Below, one piece after another: positions 1 to 8,920 of a DNA stretch of 64,000 nt (position 1 is the first letter of the stretch; each line of letters opens with the position of its first letter). Both the position numbers and the translations under genes were made by a program. The stretch covers positions 248,001 through 312,000 of the forward strand of contig NZ_MIJZ01000014.1 of NCBI RefSeq assembly GCF_001730285.1. Direction: 5' to 3'. The notes under the pieces were generated by a model. That model was not told the DNA's origin. It did no database searches and saw only the letters and a list, made by a program, of their open reading frames with translations. This stretch comes from Enterococcus ureasiticus (GTDB taxonomy: Bacteria; Bacillota; Bacilli; Lactobacillales; Enterococcaceae).

Positions 1-151
1 ACACAGGTTTTACTAGCATATTCAATATGGAAAGCACAAATGCTGCAATGACCGCCATCCAGATACTTCTCACATAAATCATATTCGGAAAAATCACTGA
101 GAGTGAAACAAAGGTCAACGTATTAACGATCAGACGTTGAAAGTATGTCAT
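1..151 (-). CDS. liaZ: LiaZ-like YvlD/phage-holin-family membrane protein (partial, 3' end beyond window)
   Basis: The first 50 codons are visible and begin MTYFQRLIVNTLTFVSLSVI, with two hydrophobic segments separated by a short loop (MIYVRS). This matches the start of the small YvlD / holin superfamily IV membrane proteins. The ATG overlaps the stop of the PspC gene by one base (TAATG), so the two are translationally coupled. In Enterococcus faecalis the third gene of the liaXYZ operon encodes this type of protein, and the two upstream genes here match LiaX and LiaY. The rest of the gene lies outside the window, so full length cannot be checked. Confidence 0.8.
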   Translation of the reverse strand, partial: MTYFQRLIVNTLTFVSLSVIFPNMIYVRSIWMAVIAAFVLSILNMLVKPV

Positions 152-474
152 TAGAAGTCACTCCAGTCATCATCGTTGACTTTCTCAGCTTGTTTTCTTT
201 GTTTGTGTTCATTTGCGTATGGATTTGGATTACGTGTATTTCTATTATACGGATTTTTATTTCCATAATTATCGTTATTTCTATTTCTACCAGAAGGAAG
301 CAATACAGCTAACGCAATGTAGAGTAAGAAACCTGGGAATCCTGCAGAGAAAATAGCAAGAATAACATAGATCACTCGTACTATGGTAGGATCGACACCG
401 ATCCACTCAGCAATACCTGCTAAGCTTCCTGTTAATACCACATTATTAGGAGATTTTGTTAATTGTTTTTTCAT
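151..474 (-). CDS. liaY: PspC-domain membrane protein, LiaY-like
   Basis: This 107-residue protein carries a PspC domain over residues 1-60: a basic N-terminus, the GSLAGIAEWIGVDPTIVRVIY segment, then one transmembrane helix ending in LLPSG. The tail is Asn/Arg/Tyr-rich and ends in an acidic DDDW motif. PspC proteins sense or transmit envelope stress; in E. faecalis LiaY works with LiaX in the antimicrobial-peptide and daptomycin response. The gene lies 195 bp downstream of the liaX homologue and is coupled to the next gene by TAATG. Family assignment is secure; the LiaY name rests on operon context. Confidence 0.88.
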   Translation of the reverse strand: MKKQLTKSPNNVVLTGSLAGIAEWIGVDPTIVRVIYVILAIFSAGFPGFLLYIALAVLLPSGRNRNNDNYGNKNPYNRNTRNPNPYANEHKQRKQAEKVNDDDWSDF

Positions 475-668
475 CTCTTTTCACCTCTCATCTTTAAAAT
501 TATACACTAAAATGGATACTGAGACAAAAGTTTTTTCTTTAAAAAAAACTGAATTGTTGCCTTTTTGACCATTCTTTTTTTAATTTCCCCTGATCAAAAG
601 CTAAGAGTTTTTCTCTTAACTTTTGTTCGAGGAATAGACCTGTTTTATAGGTTCATTGTTCTACACAT

Positions 669-2270
669 TTATTTATCTGTGTCTTTTAAATAAATGTTTC
701 CTGTTGTTGTAGAAGCATTGATTTGCGCCATATCATCATTATTTAATCGTCTAAATTGTAGTAATTGGTTGGTTCTTTCTTTCTTTTCACGAATAACTTC
801 ATAATCACTTAAGCGACTATTGATACTACCTAAGCTTGTTTTTACTGTTCCTTCGACACCTAGTTCGTTTGGTAATGCAATTTTGACATTGCCATTTACA
901 GAACTTGCTTCTACTTTACGTAGTGTTTTTTCTTTCGCAGTGATACGAACATTACCATTGATCAATGAAACACCAATTGTTTGAGGCGTTGCAGTAATCG
1001 TTACTGTTCCATTAACAGTTTCGATGATATTATCTAGAATTTCACCATCCAAGACTTTAATATCACCATTTACACCTTCGATTTCAAGCATTGTTGCATC
1101 GATTTTATTAAATGTGATTGAGCCATTTGTGGATTTAGTATACACATCTTTTGCTTTCAATGATTCGACTGTGACATTTCCGTTTAATAATTTGATTGAT
1201 ACGTGATCAAATGTACGTTCAGGTAAGTAGAAAATCAAGTCTGCGCGAACTCGTTTATTTGGAATTTGGAAGGAAATCACTTCATCATCTACATCGATCT
1301 GACTTCTTTCTAAGAAGGCTTCAAGAGGTGTTTCAGCGTCCATTTTACCATAAAGTTTGATTTTTCCTTCTACTTTCACATCTGGTTGATCCCATGTTTT
1401 GAATACAATATTTCCGTTTGCAACTTTAACATCGATCAAACTTGCAAGAGGTGCTGGATAGTTAAATTCATGTTCAAATTTTGTTGTGGCAACACCAGGA
1501 ACTTTGAAACTAACATCTTTCCATTCCATATTGTCATTCATTGTTTCTGAGAATGCGCCAAATGTCTTTTTAAGGAATGAACCTAATTGAGAACCGGCTT
1601 CACTCATTTTTTCTCCGACTTGATTGATTGTATCTGTTGCTTGATCTTTCCAATCATCAGGAATATCAAATTTTGAAGCGACACGATCTTTCGTATCAGA
1701 CCATTGTTCTTTACGAATATTTTTCAATTCAGCTTCAAGAGCAATTTTCTCTTGAATTTGTTCATCTAATGAATCTTCTAATGATTTGATCTCAGCTTCT
1801 AGAGATGCTCTTAACTCTAAATCTTCTTCTGTTAATTCGCTTAATTCTTCTTTGGTGTTTAATTCCATCAATTTTTCTTGTGCTTCTTTGATTTCTTCTT
1901 TAACACCAGCAATTTCAGCGTTGGTTTCGTCTAATTCAACAGAGGCACGATTCGCTTCTGTTGCTAGATTATCTAGAATTTTTTCTAAACGTTCGTGATC
2001 TTCCGCTTCTTTTGCTTTAACATCTTCATCAGAAATTTCAGGTTCGACTATGTCTTCTTCCTTTTGATTTTCTAACTTATTTAATAAATCTACGACTTTG
2101 TCATTCTCTTTTGTGTCAACAGTTGGATTTGTTACATTTACTTGGTCAGCAGCTTTTTTGATTTGTTTTTCATCTTTTTCTGTCGCCATGTTTTCTAATA
2201 ATACTAAAGCTTCCTCTGAAGATAGGATACCTTTTTTAACTAAGTCTAATACTCTTTCTCTTTCTTTCAT
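669..2270 (-). CDS. liaX: LiaX-like DUF4097 surface protein, cell-envelope stress response
   Basis: From the ATG at 2270, preceded by GGAGG, the product is 533 residues, which I recall as the length of E. faecalis LiaX. An upstream in-frame ATG at 2333 has no good SD. The N-terminus (MKERERVLDLVKKGILSSEEALVLLENM) is a short helical domain, followed by a long acidic coiled coil (about residues 60-190). The C-terminal half is a DUF4097 beta-strand repeat with recurring NGNV/NGSI turns. In E. faecalis LiaX is a LiaR target that regulates the LiaFSR membrane-stress response and influences daptomycin susceptibility. It heads a liaX-liaY-liaZ unit, with a promoter and a dyad upstream. Confidence 0.9.
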   Translation of the reverse strand: MKERERVLDLVKKGILSSEEALVLLENMATEKDEKQIKKAADQVNVTNPTVDTKENDKVVDLLNKLENQKEEDIVEPEISDEDVKAKEAEDHERLEKILDNLATEANRASVELDETNAEIAGVKEEIKEAQEKLMELNTKEELSELTEEDLELRASLEAEIKSLEDSLDEQIQEKIALEAELKNIRKEQWSDTKDRVASKFDIPDDWKDQATDTINQVGEKMSEAGSQLGSFLKKTFGAFSETMNDNMEWKDVSFKVPGVATTKFEHEFNYPAPLASLIDVKVANGNIVFKTWDQPDVKVEGKIKLYGKMDAETPLEAFLERSQIDVDDEVISFQIPNKRVRADLIFYLPERTFDHVSIKLLNGNVTVESLKAKDVYTKSTNGSITFNKIDATMLEIEGVNGDIKVLDGEILDNIIETVNGTVTITATPQTIGVSLINGNVRITAKEKTLRKVEASSVNGNVKIALPNELGVEGTVKTSLGSINSRLSDYEVIREKKERTNQLLQFRRLNNDDMAQINASTTTGNIYLKDTDK

Positions 2271-2324
2271 GGAAATTGCCTCCTTAGCAAATTTTTCACC
2301 CGAGGGTGTTTTCCTTATGTACCT

Positions 2325-2397
2325 ATTATGCATTCTTTTTGGTTGTTTGTCATAGGACTTAAGAATGAATTTTGACCTGTACTTCCGTACGGTATCA
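2325..2397 (-). promoter_or_regulatory. liaX promoter with upstream dyad (candidate LiaR site)
   Basis: On the minus strand, ATGACA (2348-2353) and CATAAT (2325-2330) are separated by 17 bp, giving a sigma-A-like promoter ending about 55 bp before the liaX ATG. Upstream, 2373-2397 holds an imperfect inverted repeat: TGACCTGTAC on the plus strand faces GTACGGTATCA across a short spacer. It is centred near -67, where an activating response regulator could bind. LiaR is the obvious candidate from the gene downstream, but I have not matched this sequence to a published LiaR box. Confidence 0.5.
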
Positions 2398-2414
2398 AAA
2401 AATAATTATATAAA

Positions 2415-2464
2415 AGTCAAAAAAGGAAGAAGATCGCTCACTTTGAGTGTTATCCTCTTCCTTT
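2415..2464 (-). terminator. Rho-independent terminator of the deo operon
   Basis: The minus strand reads GGAAGAGGAT...ATCTTCTTCC followed by TTTTTT, with a small GC inner stem. It lies just after the pdp stop codon. Confidence 0.75.
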
Positions 2465-2532
2465 AAATGTACTACACTAAACAGTCAATTATTCTGAAAG
2501 CTTCTATAGTAATAGTAAATAATCGATTATTT

Positions 2533-3831
2533 TTAAGAAATTTGTTTGTAAATTAATTTAGGCGCATTTACTTTGCCGCCAATTTGGATATTTTCTTTGA
2601 TCATCGCTTCTACTTCTGCAACATCTTTTTTGTTTGCATGGATTGTGACAAGAGAATCGCCAACTTTAACATTATCACCAATTTTTTTGTTCAATACTAG
2701 ACCAACAGCCAAATCAATTTCATCTTCTTTGGTTGCTCTACCGGCACCTAGTTTCATCGCTGCAACACCAATAGCATCCGCAACGATCTCAGATACAACA
2801 CCCTCTTTATCTGCCGTTACTTCAAATGTATATTCAGCTTGAGGAAGTAAATCAGGATTTTTCACCCATTCTGGGTTCCCACCTTGATTTTTAACGAATA
2901 CTGCAAATTTATCTAGAGCTGAACCATCTTCGATCACGCCTAACAACATCTTACGTGCTTCGTCTAAAGAATCTGTTTTTTCTGCTAAAACAACCATTTG
3001 ACTACCTAAAGTTAGGACTAGTTCAGTTAGATCTTCCGGTCCATTTCCTTTTAGCGTATCGATTGCCTCTTTAATTTCTAAAGAATTACCAATTGCCGCA
3101 CCTAAAGGTTGAGACATATCAGAGATGATTGCCATTGTTTTTCTGCCAACAAGATTTCCGATACGAACCATTGCCTCAGCTAATTTTTCAGCATCTTCTT
3201 CTGTTTTCATAAATGCTCCAGCACCTGTTTTCACATCTAAAACAATTGCATCTGCACCTGCTGCAATCTTCTTACTCATAATAGATCCAGCAATTAAAGG
3301 AATAGAACTTACAGTTCCTGTCACATCGCGTAATGCATAGATTTTTTTATCTGCCGGTGTTAAATTTCCAGATTGTCCGATAACAGCGATTTTATCTTTA
3401 TTGACAATATTAATGAATTCTTCATCGCTGATCTCAATATGGAACCCGTCAAATGATTCTAATTTGTCTAACGTTCCACCTGTATGACCTAAGCCACGAC
3501 CTGACATTTTCGCAAAAGGAATATCTAATGCTGCAATGAGTGGAGCCAAAACTAATGTTGTTGTATCGCCAACACCGCCCGTAGAATGTTTATCCACTTT
3601 TACGCCTTCAATCCCTGATAAATCAATCACATCACCTGAATCAACCATCGCTAAAGTTAAGTTGGCACGCTCTTCATCTGTCATATCTTGGAAATAAATA
3701 GCCATTAATAATGCACTTGCTTGATAATCTGGAATTGTTCCTGCAGTGTAACCATCAATAAAAAATTTAATTTCGTCTTTTGTTAATTCAAATCCATTTT
3801 GTTTCTTTTCAATAACGTCGACCATTCTCAT
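2533..3831 (-). CDS. pdp: Pyrimidine-nucleoside phosphorylase
   Basis: Pdp phosphorolyses uridine, thymidine and deoxyuridine to base plus (deoxy)ribose-1-phosphate. The family signature [16 protein letters not shown] is present near residue 110, with KHSTGGVGD before it and the C-terminal barrel-sandwich segment [20 protein letters not shown]. The start at 3831 ([13 protein letters not shown]) matches Bacillus Pdp and has GGTGAAGAG upstream; the ATG at 3843 sits directly against its SD-like sequence and is less likely. The 432-residue length is normal. It is the last gene of deoC-nupC-deoB-pdp, and its product feeds phosphopentomutase. Confidence 0.95.
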   Translation of the reverse strand: MRMVDVIEKKQNGFELTKDEIKFFIDGYTAGTIPDYQASALLMAIYFQDMTDEERANLTLAMVDSGDVIDLSGIEGVKVDKHSTGGVGDTTTLVLAPLIAALDIPFAKMSGRGLGHTGGTLDKLESFDGFHIEISDEEFINIVNKDKIAVIGQSGNLTPADKKIYALRDVTGTVSSIPLIAGSIMSKKIAAGADAIVLDVKTGAGAFMKTEEDAEKLAEAMVRIGNLVGRKTMAIISDMSQPLGAAIGNSLEIKEAIDTLKGNGPEDLTELVLTLGSQMVVLAEKTDSLDEARKMLLGVIEDGSALDKFAVFVKNQGGNPEWVKNPDLLPQAEYTFEVTADKEGVVSEIVADAIGVAAMKLGAGRATKEDEIDLAVGLVLNKKIGDNVKVGDSLVTIHANKKDVAEVEAMIKENIQIGGKVNAPKLIYKQIS

Positions 3832-3852
3832 TCTCTTCACCATTCCTTTTTT

Positions 3853-5034
3853 TTATTTTAAATCTCCTAAGAAGCTAGTACCATATTCTGGCATGCCTAC
3901 CTTGAAATTATCCGCAACTGTTGCACCAATATCAGAAAATGTTTTTCTTATACTTAATTCACTTCCATGTGCGAAACGCTTAGAATAGACTAATAATGGT
4001 ACAAACTCCCTAGTATGATCTGTTCCTTTGTACGTAGGATCATTTCCATGATCTGCTGTAATAATTAATAAATCATCCTCTTTTAACTTAGCAAACACCT
4101 CCGGCAAACGTTGATCAAATTCCTGCAATGCTTGTCCATAGCCTAAAGGATCTCTGCGATGCCCAAACACTGCGTCGAAATCGACTAGGTTTAAAAAACT
4201 CATGCCATGGAATTCTTTATCCAGTAATTCGATAAATTTATCCATGCCATCCATATTTGAAACTGTACGAATACTTTGAGTAACCCCTTCACCATCAAAA
4301 ATGTCGGATATTTTTCCTAGAGCGATTGAATCTAAGCCACTCTCTTTTAGTGTATCCATCACAGTTTTATCAAAAGGCTTCAAGGCATAATCATGGCGGT
4401 TAGCCGTACGTTTAAACGTTTCTTTAGATGTGCCTACAAAAGGTCTAGCAATAATACGACCAAGCATATATGGCTCGTCTCTCGTAATTTCCCGAGCGTA
4501 TTCACAAATGCGGTACAATTCTTCCAGCGGAATAATTTCTTCATTTGCTGTAATTTGTAAAACAGAATCTGCAGAAGTATAAACAATCAACGCACCTGTC
4601 TTAAGTTGTTCTTCGCCTAGTTCTTCAAGGATTTCTGTCCCACTTGCGGCTTTGTTACCGATAATGTCTCTTTTAGAGAACGTTTTAATCTTTTCAAGAA
4701 GCTCATCTGGAAATCCATCTGGAAAAACTCTAAAGGGCTTATCAATATACAATCCCATAATTTCCCAGTGACCAGTCATTGTGTCTTTTCCAGCAGACGT
4801 TTCTTGCATTTTCGTATGATAGCCCATAGGCACTTCTACTTTTTCTACACCAGCAATCTCTTTAATGTTAGACAAACCTAAAGCTTCCATGTTTGGCAAG
4901 TTCAGCCCATTCATTTCTCTAGCAATATGGCCTAGCGTATCTACATCAAAATCATCAAAGTCATTTGCATCAGGTGCTTCACCTATTCCTACTGAGTCCA
5001 TTACAACAACATGTATCCTTTTAAATTCTTTCAT
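3853..5034 (-). CDS. deoB: Phosphopentomutase
   Basis: DeoB interconverts (deoxy)ribose-1-phosphate and (deoxy)ribose-5-phosphate. Alkaline-phosphatase-superfamily metal motifs are visible: VVMDSVGIG at the N-terminus, DTMTGHWE, and the C-terminal ITADHGNDP...GTDHTRE. Length (393) fits the family. The ATG follows GAGGTGA at good spacing. It stands between nupC and pdp in one minus-strand transcription unit with gaps of 20-35 bp, linking nucleoside phosphorolysis to the aldolase DeoC. Confidence 0.96.
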   Translation of the reverse strand: MKEFKRIHVVVMDSVGIGEAPDANDFDDFDVDTLGHIAREMNGLNLPNMEALGLSNIKEIAGVEKVEVPMGYHTKMQETSAGKDTMTGHWEIMGLYIDKPFRVFPDGFPDELLEKIKTFSKRDIIGNKAASGTEILEELGEEQLKTGALIVYTSADSVLQITANEEIIPLEELYRICEYAREITRDEPYMLGRIIARPFVGTSKETFKRTANRHDYALKPFDKTVMDTLKESGLDSIALGKISDIFDGEGVTQSIRTVSNMDGMDKFIELLDKEFHGMSFLNLVDFDAVFGHRRDPLGYGQALQEFDQRLPEVFAKLKEDDLLIITADHGNDPTYKGTDHTREFVPLLVYSKRFAHGSELSIRKTFSDIGATVADNFKVGMPEYGTSFLGDLK

Positions 5035-5066
5035 TTCTTTTCACCTCATCAGTTAAACTTAAAAAA

Positions 5067-6248
5067 TTAATAAAGTAATCCGACGATCGTCGCTGTTAAA
5101 CAACTCACTAACGTTGCGCCGAATAATAATTTTATACCAAAACGTGCGACAACATTTCCTTGTTCTTCGTTCAGGCTTTTTACAGCGCCTGATATGATAC
5201 CGATTGAAGAAAAGTTTGCAAAAGAAACCAAGAAAACGGAAATAATTGCGGTTGTTCTACCAGTGAATTCTATCGAACTTGATGTTAAGTTCGTCATTGC
5301 GACAAACTCATTTGAAACTAGTTTAGTCGCCATAATACTTCCAGCATCTACGATCTCATTTGCTGGTACACCCATTAAGAATGCAAATGGCGCCACTAAA
5401 TAGCCGATAATATCTTGGAATGAAATTCCAAAAATTCCTTTAAAAATTGCGTTGATCATCGTAATAACTGCCACAAATCCAATCAACATCGCAGCAACTG
5501 TAATCGCTACGTGGAATCCATCCATGATGTATTCACCTAACATTTCAAAAAAGGATTGTTCTTTTTCATCTTTTACTTCTAAAACATCTTCTTCTTCTGT
5601 TACTTCATACGGATTGATCACAGATGTGATGATAAATCCTCCGAATAGATTTAAAACGATAGCTGTTACGACGTATTGTGGTTTTAATAGAAACATATAT
5701 GAACCGATAATCGCCATAGATACAGTTGACATCGCTGATGCGCATAAAGTATATAATCGATGTTTTGGTAACAGACCTAATTGTTTTTTCACAGAAATAA
5801 ATACTTCTGATTGACCTAAAATGGCTGAGGCAACCGCATTATATGATTCTAATTTCCCCATGCCGTTTACCTTACTTAAAGCAAGACCGATGTACTTCAC
5901 AATAAACGGAAGAATTTTAAAGTATTGTAAAATTCCAATCAATGCAGAAATGAAAACGATCGGTAATAAAACACCAATAAAAAATGAAGTTTCATCTGGA
6001 TTAATCAAACCTCCAAAAACAAAATTCACACCTTCAGCAGCGTATTGTAGTAAATTATCAAATCCTTTGGCAATTCCTTCTATAACGAAATTACCAACAC
6101 TTGTATTTAACAATACAAACCCTAAAATAAATTGCAAAGCCAACATAATGATAATCGGTCTAAACTTAACCTTCTTGCGATCATTACTCGTTAACCATGC
6201 CAACCCAATAAAAAACAACAAACCTAGACAACCAATTAAATATTTCAT
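5067..6248 (-). CDS. nupC: Concentrative nucleoside transporter (NupC family)
   Basis: This is a 393-residue polytopic membrane protein with the CNT-family layout: N-terminal helices, a gate-like segment (SALIGILQYFKILPFI...LGQSEVF) and a C-terminal domain containing LTSSSIEFTGRTTAIISVFLVSFANFSSIGII. CNT carriers import nucleosides with a cation. Placement between deoC and deoB implies that it supplies deoxyribonucleosides to the pathway. The exact substrate range cannot be read from the sequence. Confidence 0.93.
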   Translation of the reverse strand: MKYLIGCLGLLFFIGLAWLTSNDRKKVKFRPIIIMLALQFILGFVLLNTSVGNFVIEGIAKGFDNLLQYAAEGVNFVFGGLINPDETSFFIGVLLPIVFISALIGILQYFKILPFIVKYIGLALSKVNGMGKLESYNAVASAILGQSEVFISVKKQLGLLPKHRLYTLCASAMSTVSMAIIGSYMFLLKPQYVVTAIVLNLFGGFIITSVINPYEVTEEEDVLEVKDEKEQSFFEMLGEYIMDGFHVAITVAAMLIGFVAVITMINAIFKGIFGISFQDIIGYLVAPFAFLMGVPANEIVDAGSIMATKLVSNEFVAMTNLTSSSIEFTGRTTAIISVFLVSFANFSSIGIISGAVKSLNEEQGNVVARFGIKLLFGATLVSCLTATIVGLLY

Positions 6249-6317
6249 CCTTATCCTCCAATTGAACTCGTTTACATTAACTTGTAAAAGTAAGCATATT
6301 GCTTACTTTATTTACTT

Positions 6318-6986
6318 TTAGTAGCCGTTACCTTGATCTGATGTGTCGCCAGAAACGATTGAAACACCTGCGCTTGCACCAATTCTTGATGCACCTGCTT
6401 CGATCATTGCTAATACTTCTTCTTTTGTACGAACGCCACCAGAAGCTTTAACACCAACATCAGGTCCTACTGTTTTTCTCATTAAGGTAATATCTTCTGT
6501 TGTTGCGCCACCAGTTGAAAAACCAGTTGATGTTTTAACGAAATCTGCGCCTGCTTTGACTGACAATTCAGAAACTGTTACGATTTCTTCTTTTGTAAGC
6601 AAACATGTTTCTAGAATCACTTTTACAAGAACATTTCCTGATGCTTCTACAACTGCGCGGATATCTGCTTCCACTGTCTCTAAATCACCAGATTTCAAGG
6701 CACCTACATTGATTACCATGTCAACTTCTGTAGCACCATTAGCAATAGCATTTTTTGTTTCAAAAGCCTTAGTTTCAGAAGTATTTGCTCCTAAAGGAAA
6801 TCCAATCACGGTACAAACATCGACGCCAGATCCTTTTAATTCAGTACTAGATAATTTAACCCAATACGGATTCACACAAACGGAAGCAAATTGATATTCT
6901 TTTGCTTCTTGACAAAGTTTTACAATCATATCCTTTGTCGTTTCAGGTTTTAATGCTGTATGGTCAATCATTTTTGCAATAGTCAT
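6318..6986 (-). CDS. deoC: Deoxyribose-phosphate aldolase
   Basis: DeoC cleaves 2-deoxyribose-5-phosphate to glyceraldehyde-3-phosphate and acetaldehyde. The 222-residue TIM barrel shows the Schiff-base lysine in FVKTSTGF, the catalytic VKVILET segment and [11 protein letters not shown]. The ATG follows AAAGGAGAG. It is the first gene of the deo operon; the promoter and a dyad operator lie immediately upstream. Confidence 0.97.
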   Translation of the reverse strand: MTIAKMIDHTALKPETTKDMIVKLCQEAKEYQFASVCVNPYWVKLSSTELKGSGVDVCTVIGFPLGANTSETKAFETKNAIANGATEVDMVINVGALKSGDLETVEADIRAVVEASGNVLVKVILETCLLTKEEIVTVSELSVKAGADFVKTSTGFSTGGATTEDITLMRKTVGPDVGVKASGGVRTKEEVLAMIEAGASRIGASAGVSIVSGDTSDQGNGY

Positions 6987-7015
6987 TATAACTCTCCTTT
7001 AGTTTTGATAAATAT

Positions 7016-7067
7016 ATTATACACTCGACAAGAACATTTGTAAACACCATCATGAAATTATGTTCAT
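7016..7067 (-). promoter_or_regulatory. deo operon promoter and candidate DeoR operator
   Basis: Minus-strand TTTACA (7039-7044) and TATAAT (7016-7021) are 17 bp apart. Just upstream, 7052-7067 holds ATGAACATAATTTCAT, an inverted repeat with ATGAA/TTCAT arms. The B. subtilis dra-nupC-pdp operon is controlled by DeoR through a palindrome at a similar distance above the promoter. A deoR homologue lies next door, so this dyad is the likely operator. Confidence 0.75.
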
Positions 7068-7075
7068 AGTTGAAT

Positions 7076-7132
7076 AAAAAAGATGAGGACAGGACATAAC
7101 TCTACGAGTCACATCCCAGCCTCATCTTTTTT
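7076..7132 (-). terminator. Terminator of deoR
   Basis: AAAAAAGATGAGG and CCTCATCTTTTTT form a perfect stem with A/T tracts on both sides, directly after the deoR stop and upstream of the deo promoter. Confidence 0.8.
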
Positions 7133-7141
7133 CATTACTTT

Positions 7142-8080
7142 TTATAGTTTCAATAATCCTTCAGCAGCAGTTTGATCAATAATTAATACATTGGCATACT
7201 TTCCTGCCAAAGCGCCATCAATCGCTTCGATTTTTCGAGAACCACCAGCAACTAAAATCGCTTTTTCTTTTTCTCTTAGATCAGATAATTCGATGCCTAT
7301 CGTCCGTTCATTGATCTTCTGACTGCAAATTTCACCATTACTGTCAAAAAAGCGAGAACAAATGTCACCAACTGCTTGTTCTTTAAGAAGCTCTTCTTCC
7401 TCATCACTAAAATAACCTAAACGAAATAACAACGCTTCATCTCTAACAGTTCCCACTGTAAATAGCGCAATATTGGCTTGTTTCCCTTTTGTGATGATTT
7501 TTTGGATATGGCGATCTTGTTCCACCATTTTTTTTACTTCTGCATTGTCAAAAATAACTGGTAACGGTAGTTGCACGGCAACAGTTTGAAAAGCTTTTTC
7601 AAATAACGTCAACGTTTCATTGGCGTAGGTATTCACATTAGAGTGGCTGATTCCACCTTTCAGTTGAACAATTTCTACGCCAACTCTTTCCTGAGTGTTA
7701 AGTTTTCTTGCCACTTCATACATCGTCGTTCCCCAACTAACGCCCAAAATATCACCATTTTTAATCGTTTCTTCCAAATACTCAGCTGCATAAGACGTCA
7801 GATACTCTGTGATTACCTGGTAATTTGTTTCAGGTGAAAATACAACATGTACTTCTAACAAGTCATATTTTTCTTTGAGTCGTTTTTCAAGCTCAAACAA
7901 ATCGGAAAAAGGATCTGAGATCGTAATCTGGACGAAGCCCTTTTCCTTAGCATAATTCAGCAATCTAGAAATCGTTGGACGGGAAAGCTCTAATTTTTTT
8001 GCAATTTCCTGCTGACCTAGACCAGATTGGTAATACAATCTAGCCGCTTCAATACTAAGTTGTTGTTTTTGTTTATCCAT
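7142..8080 (-). CDS. deoR: SorC/DeoR-type sugar-binding transcriptional regulator, DeoR
   Basis: This 312-residue SorC-family regulator has an N-terminal helix-turn-helix (GLGQQEIAKKLELSRPTISRLL, residues 19-40) and a C-terminal sugar-phosphate-binding domain (GDILGVSWGTTMYEVARKL and VAGGSRKIEAIDGAL). B. subtilis DeoR has the same architecture and represses the deoxyribonucleoside operon until deoxyribose-5-phosphate accumulates. It lies directly upstream of deoC-nupC-deoB-pdp, in the same direction but separated by a terminator, which supports the same role here. Confidence 0.88.
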   Translation of the reverse strand: MDKQKQQLSIEAARLYYQSGLGQQEIAKKLELSRPTISRLLNYAKEKGFVQITISDPFSDLFELEKRLKEKYDLLEVHVVFSPETNYQVITEYLTSYAAEYLEETIKNGDILGVSWGTTMYEVARKLNTQERVGVEIVQLKGGISHSNVNTYANETLTLFEKAFQTVAVQLPLPVIFDNAEVKKMVEQDRHIQKIITKGKQANIALFTVGTVRDEALLFRLGYFSDEEEELLKEQAVGDICSRFFDSNGEICSQKINERTIGIELSDLREKEKAILVAGGSRKIEAIDGALAGKYANVLIIDQTAAEGLLKL

Positions 8081-8154
8081 ATTTATAGTCCGTTCTTTTC
8101 ATTTTCTTCAATTATAGCAAGAAAAAATTAGGAAAACAAACCACACTACGTTAG

Positions 8155-8916
8155 TTAGTTAATTAAATAAATACGTCTAAATTCTTCAACTTTTTCTTTG
8201 TCAAAGTTTAAACATTCCGCTGCATACTTTTCTGCGGTACCAAAATGTTTCTCAATTAAATGGAATGCATGATCCAAATAATCTTCTTTCACATAAAGCG
8301 CTGTTGCTAAAGATTCCAACTGTTCTTCACTAAAGCCTTGCTCTCTATAGTTCTGAAGCAGTTCACCATTCGCTTTTTTTCTTTCTGTATTTGTTACTAG
8401 GAAATCTTTATAGATCTCTTCTTTTTCTACATTTAGCAATGATAATAATAAAGCTGAAGTGTAGCCTGTACGGTCTTTCCCAGCAAAACAGTGGAAAATC
8501 GTTGATCCGTTTTTATTCGCTAAGATATAGTCCATAAATTCTGTAAAGCCTTCTTGTGCGCCTGGATTTAAAATTAAATCTTCATAAACGCCTAGCATAT
8601 GCTTATCAACAGCTTCAATCGACTTTAACTTAGCAAAATCAGCTAAACTCGAATTTTTAGCGTTCATTTTCCCAAGCAAATCTAAATTGATATATTCCAC
8701 ATCCTCGATTGGTGTATCTGGTGACTCACTGATTTCAAACTCACGTCTAAAATCGATGATTCTTGTTAAATTAAATGTATCGGTCAACGTTGTTTGTGTT
8801 TTTTTGTCTAAATTGACTAAATGACCTGAACGTAGTAATCTTTTTGGTTTAACTATTTTTCCTTCTTTATTTTTAACGCCGCCTAAATCTCTAAAATTCG
8901 TAATTTGTGTATTCAT
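8155..8916 (-). CDS. Tyrosine/serine protein phosphatase (IphP-like)
   Basis: The CX5R phosphatase P-loop HCFAGKDRTG is clear, with FRDLGGVKNKEGK and RSGHL at the N-terminus and the conserved IDFRREFE. This is the pattern of the family of bacterial protein-tyrosine/serine phosphatases that includes Listeria LipA. Length is 253 residues and no signal peptide is seen, so it is probably cytosolic. It starts 4 bp after the hexose-phosphate transporter stop and is probably cotranscribed with it. The substrate is unknown; phospholipid or sugar-phosphate phosphatase activity is also possible for this fold. Confidence 0.85.
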   Translation of the reverse strand: MNTQITNFRDLGGVKNKEGKIVKPKRLLRSGHLVNLDKKTQTTLTDTFNLTRIIDFRREFEISESPDTPIEDVEYINLDLLGKMNAKNSSLADFAKLKSIEAVDKHMLGVYEDLILNPGAQEGFTEFMDYILANKNGSTIFHCFAGKDRTGYTSALLLSLLNVEKEEIYKDFLVTNTERKKANGELLQNYREQGFSEEQLESLATALYVKEDYLDHAFHLIEKHFGTAEKYAAECLNFDKEKVEEFRRIYLIN

Positions 8917-8920
8917 ATAG

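Noticed and set aside
5821-6321. 166-aa plus-strand ORF inside nupC
   Set aside because: It is antisense to a well-supported transporter gene and has no SD or recognisable domain.
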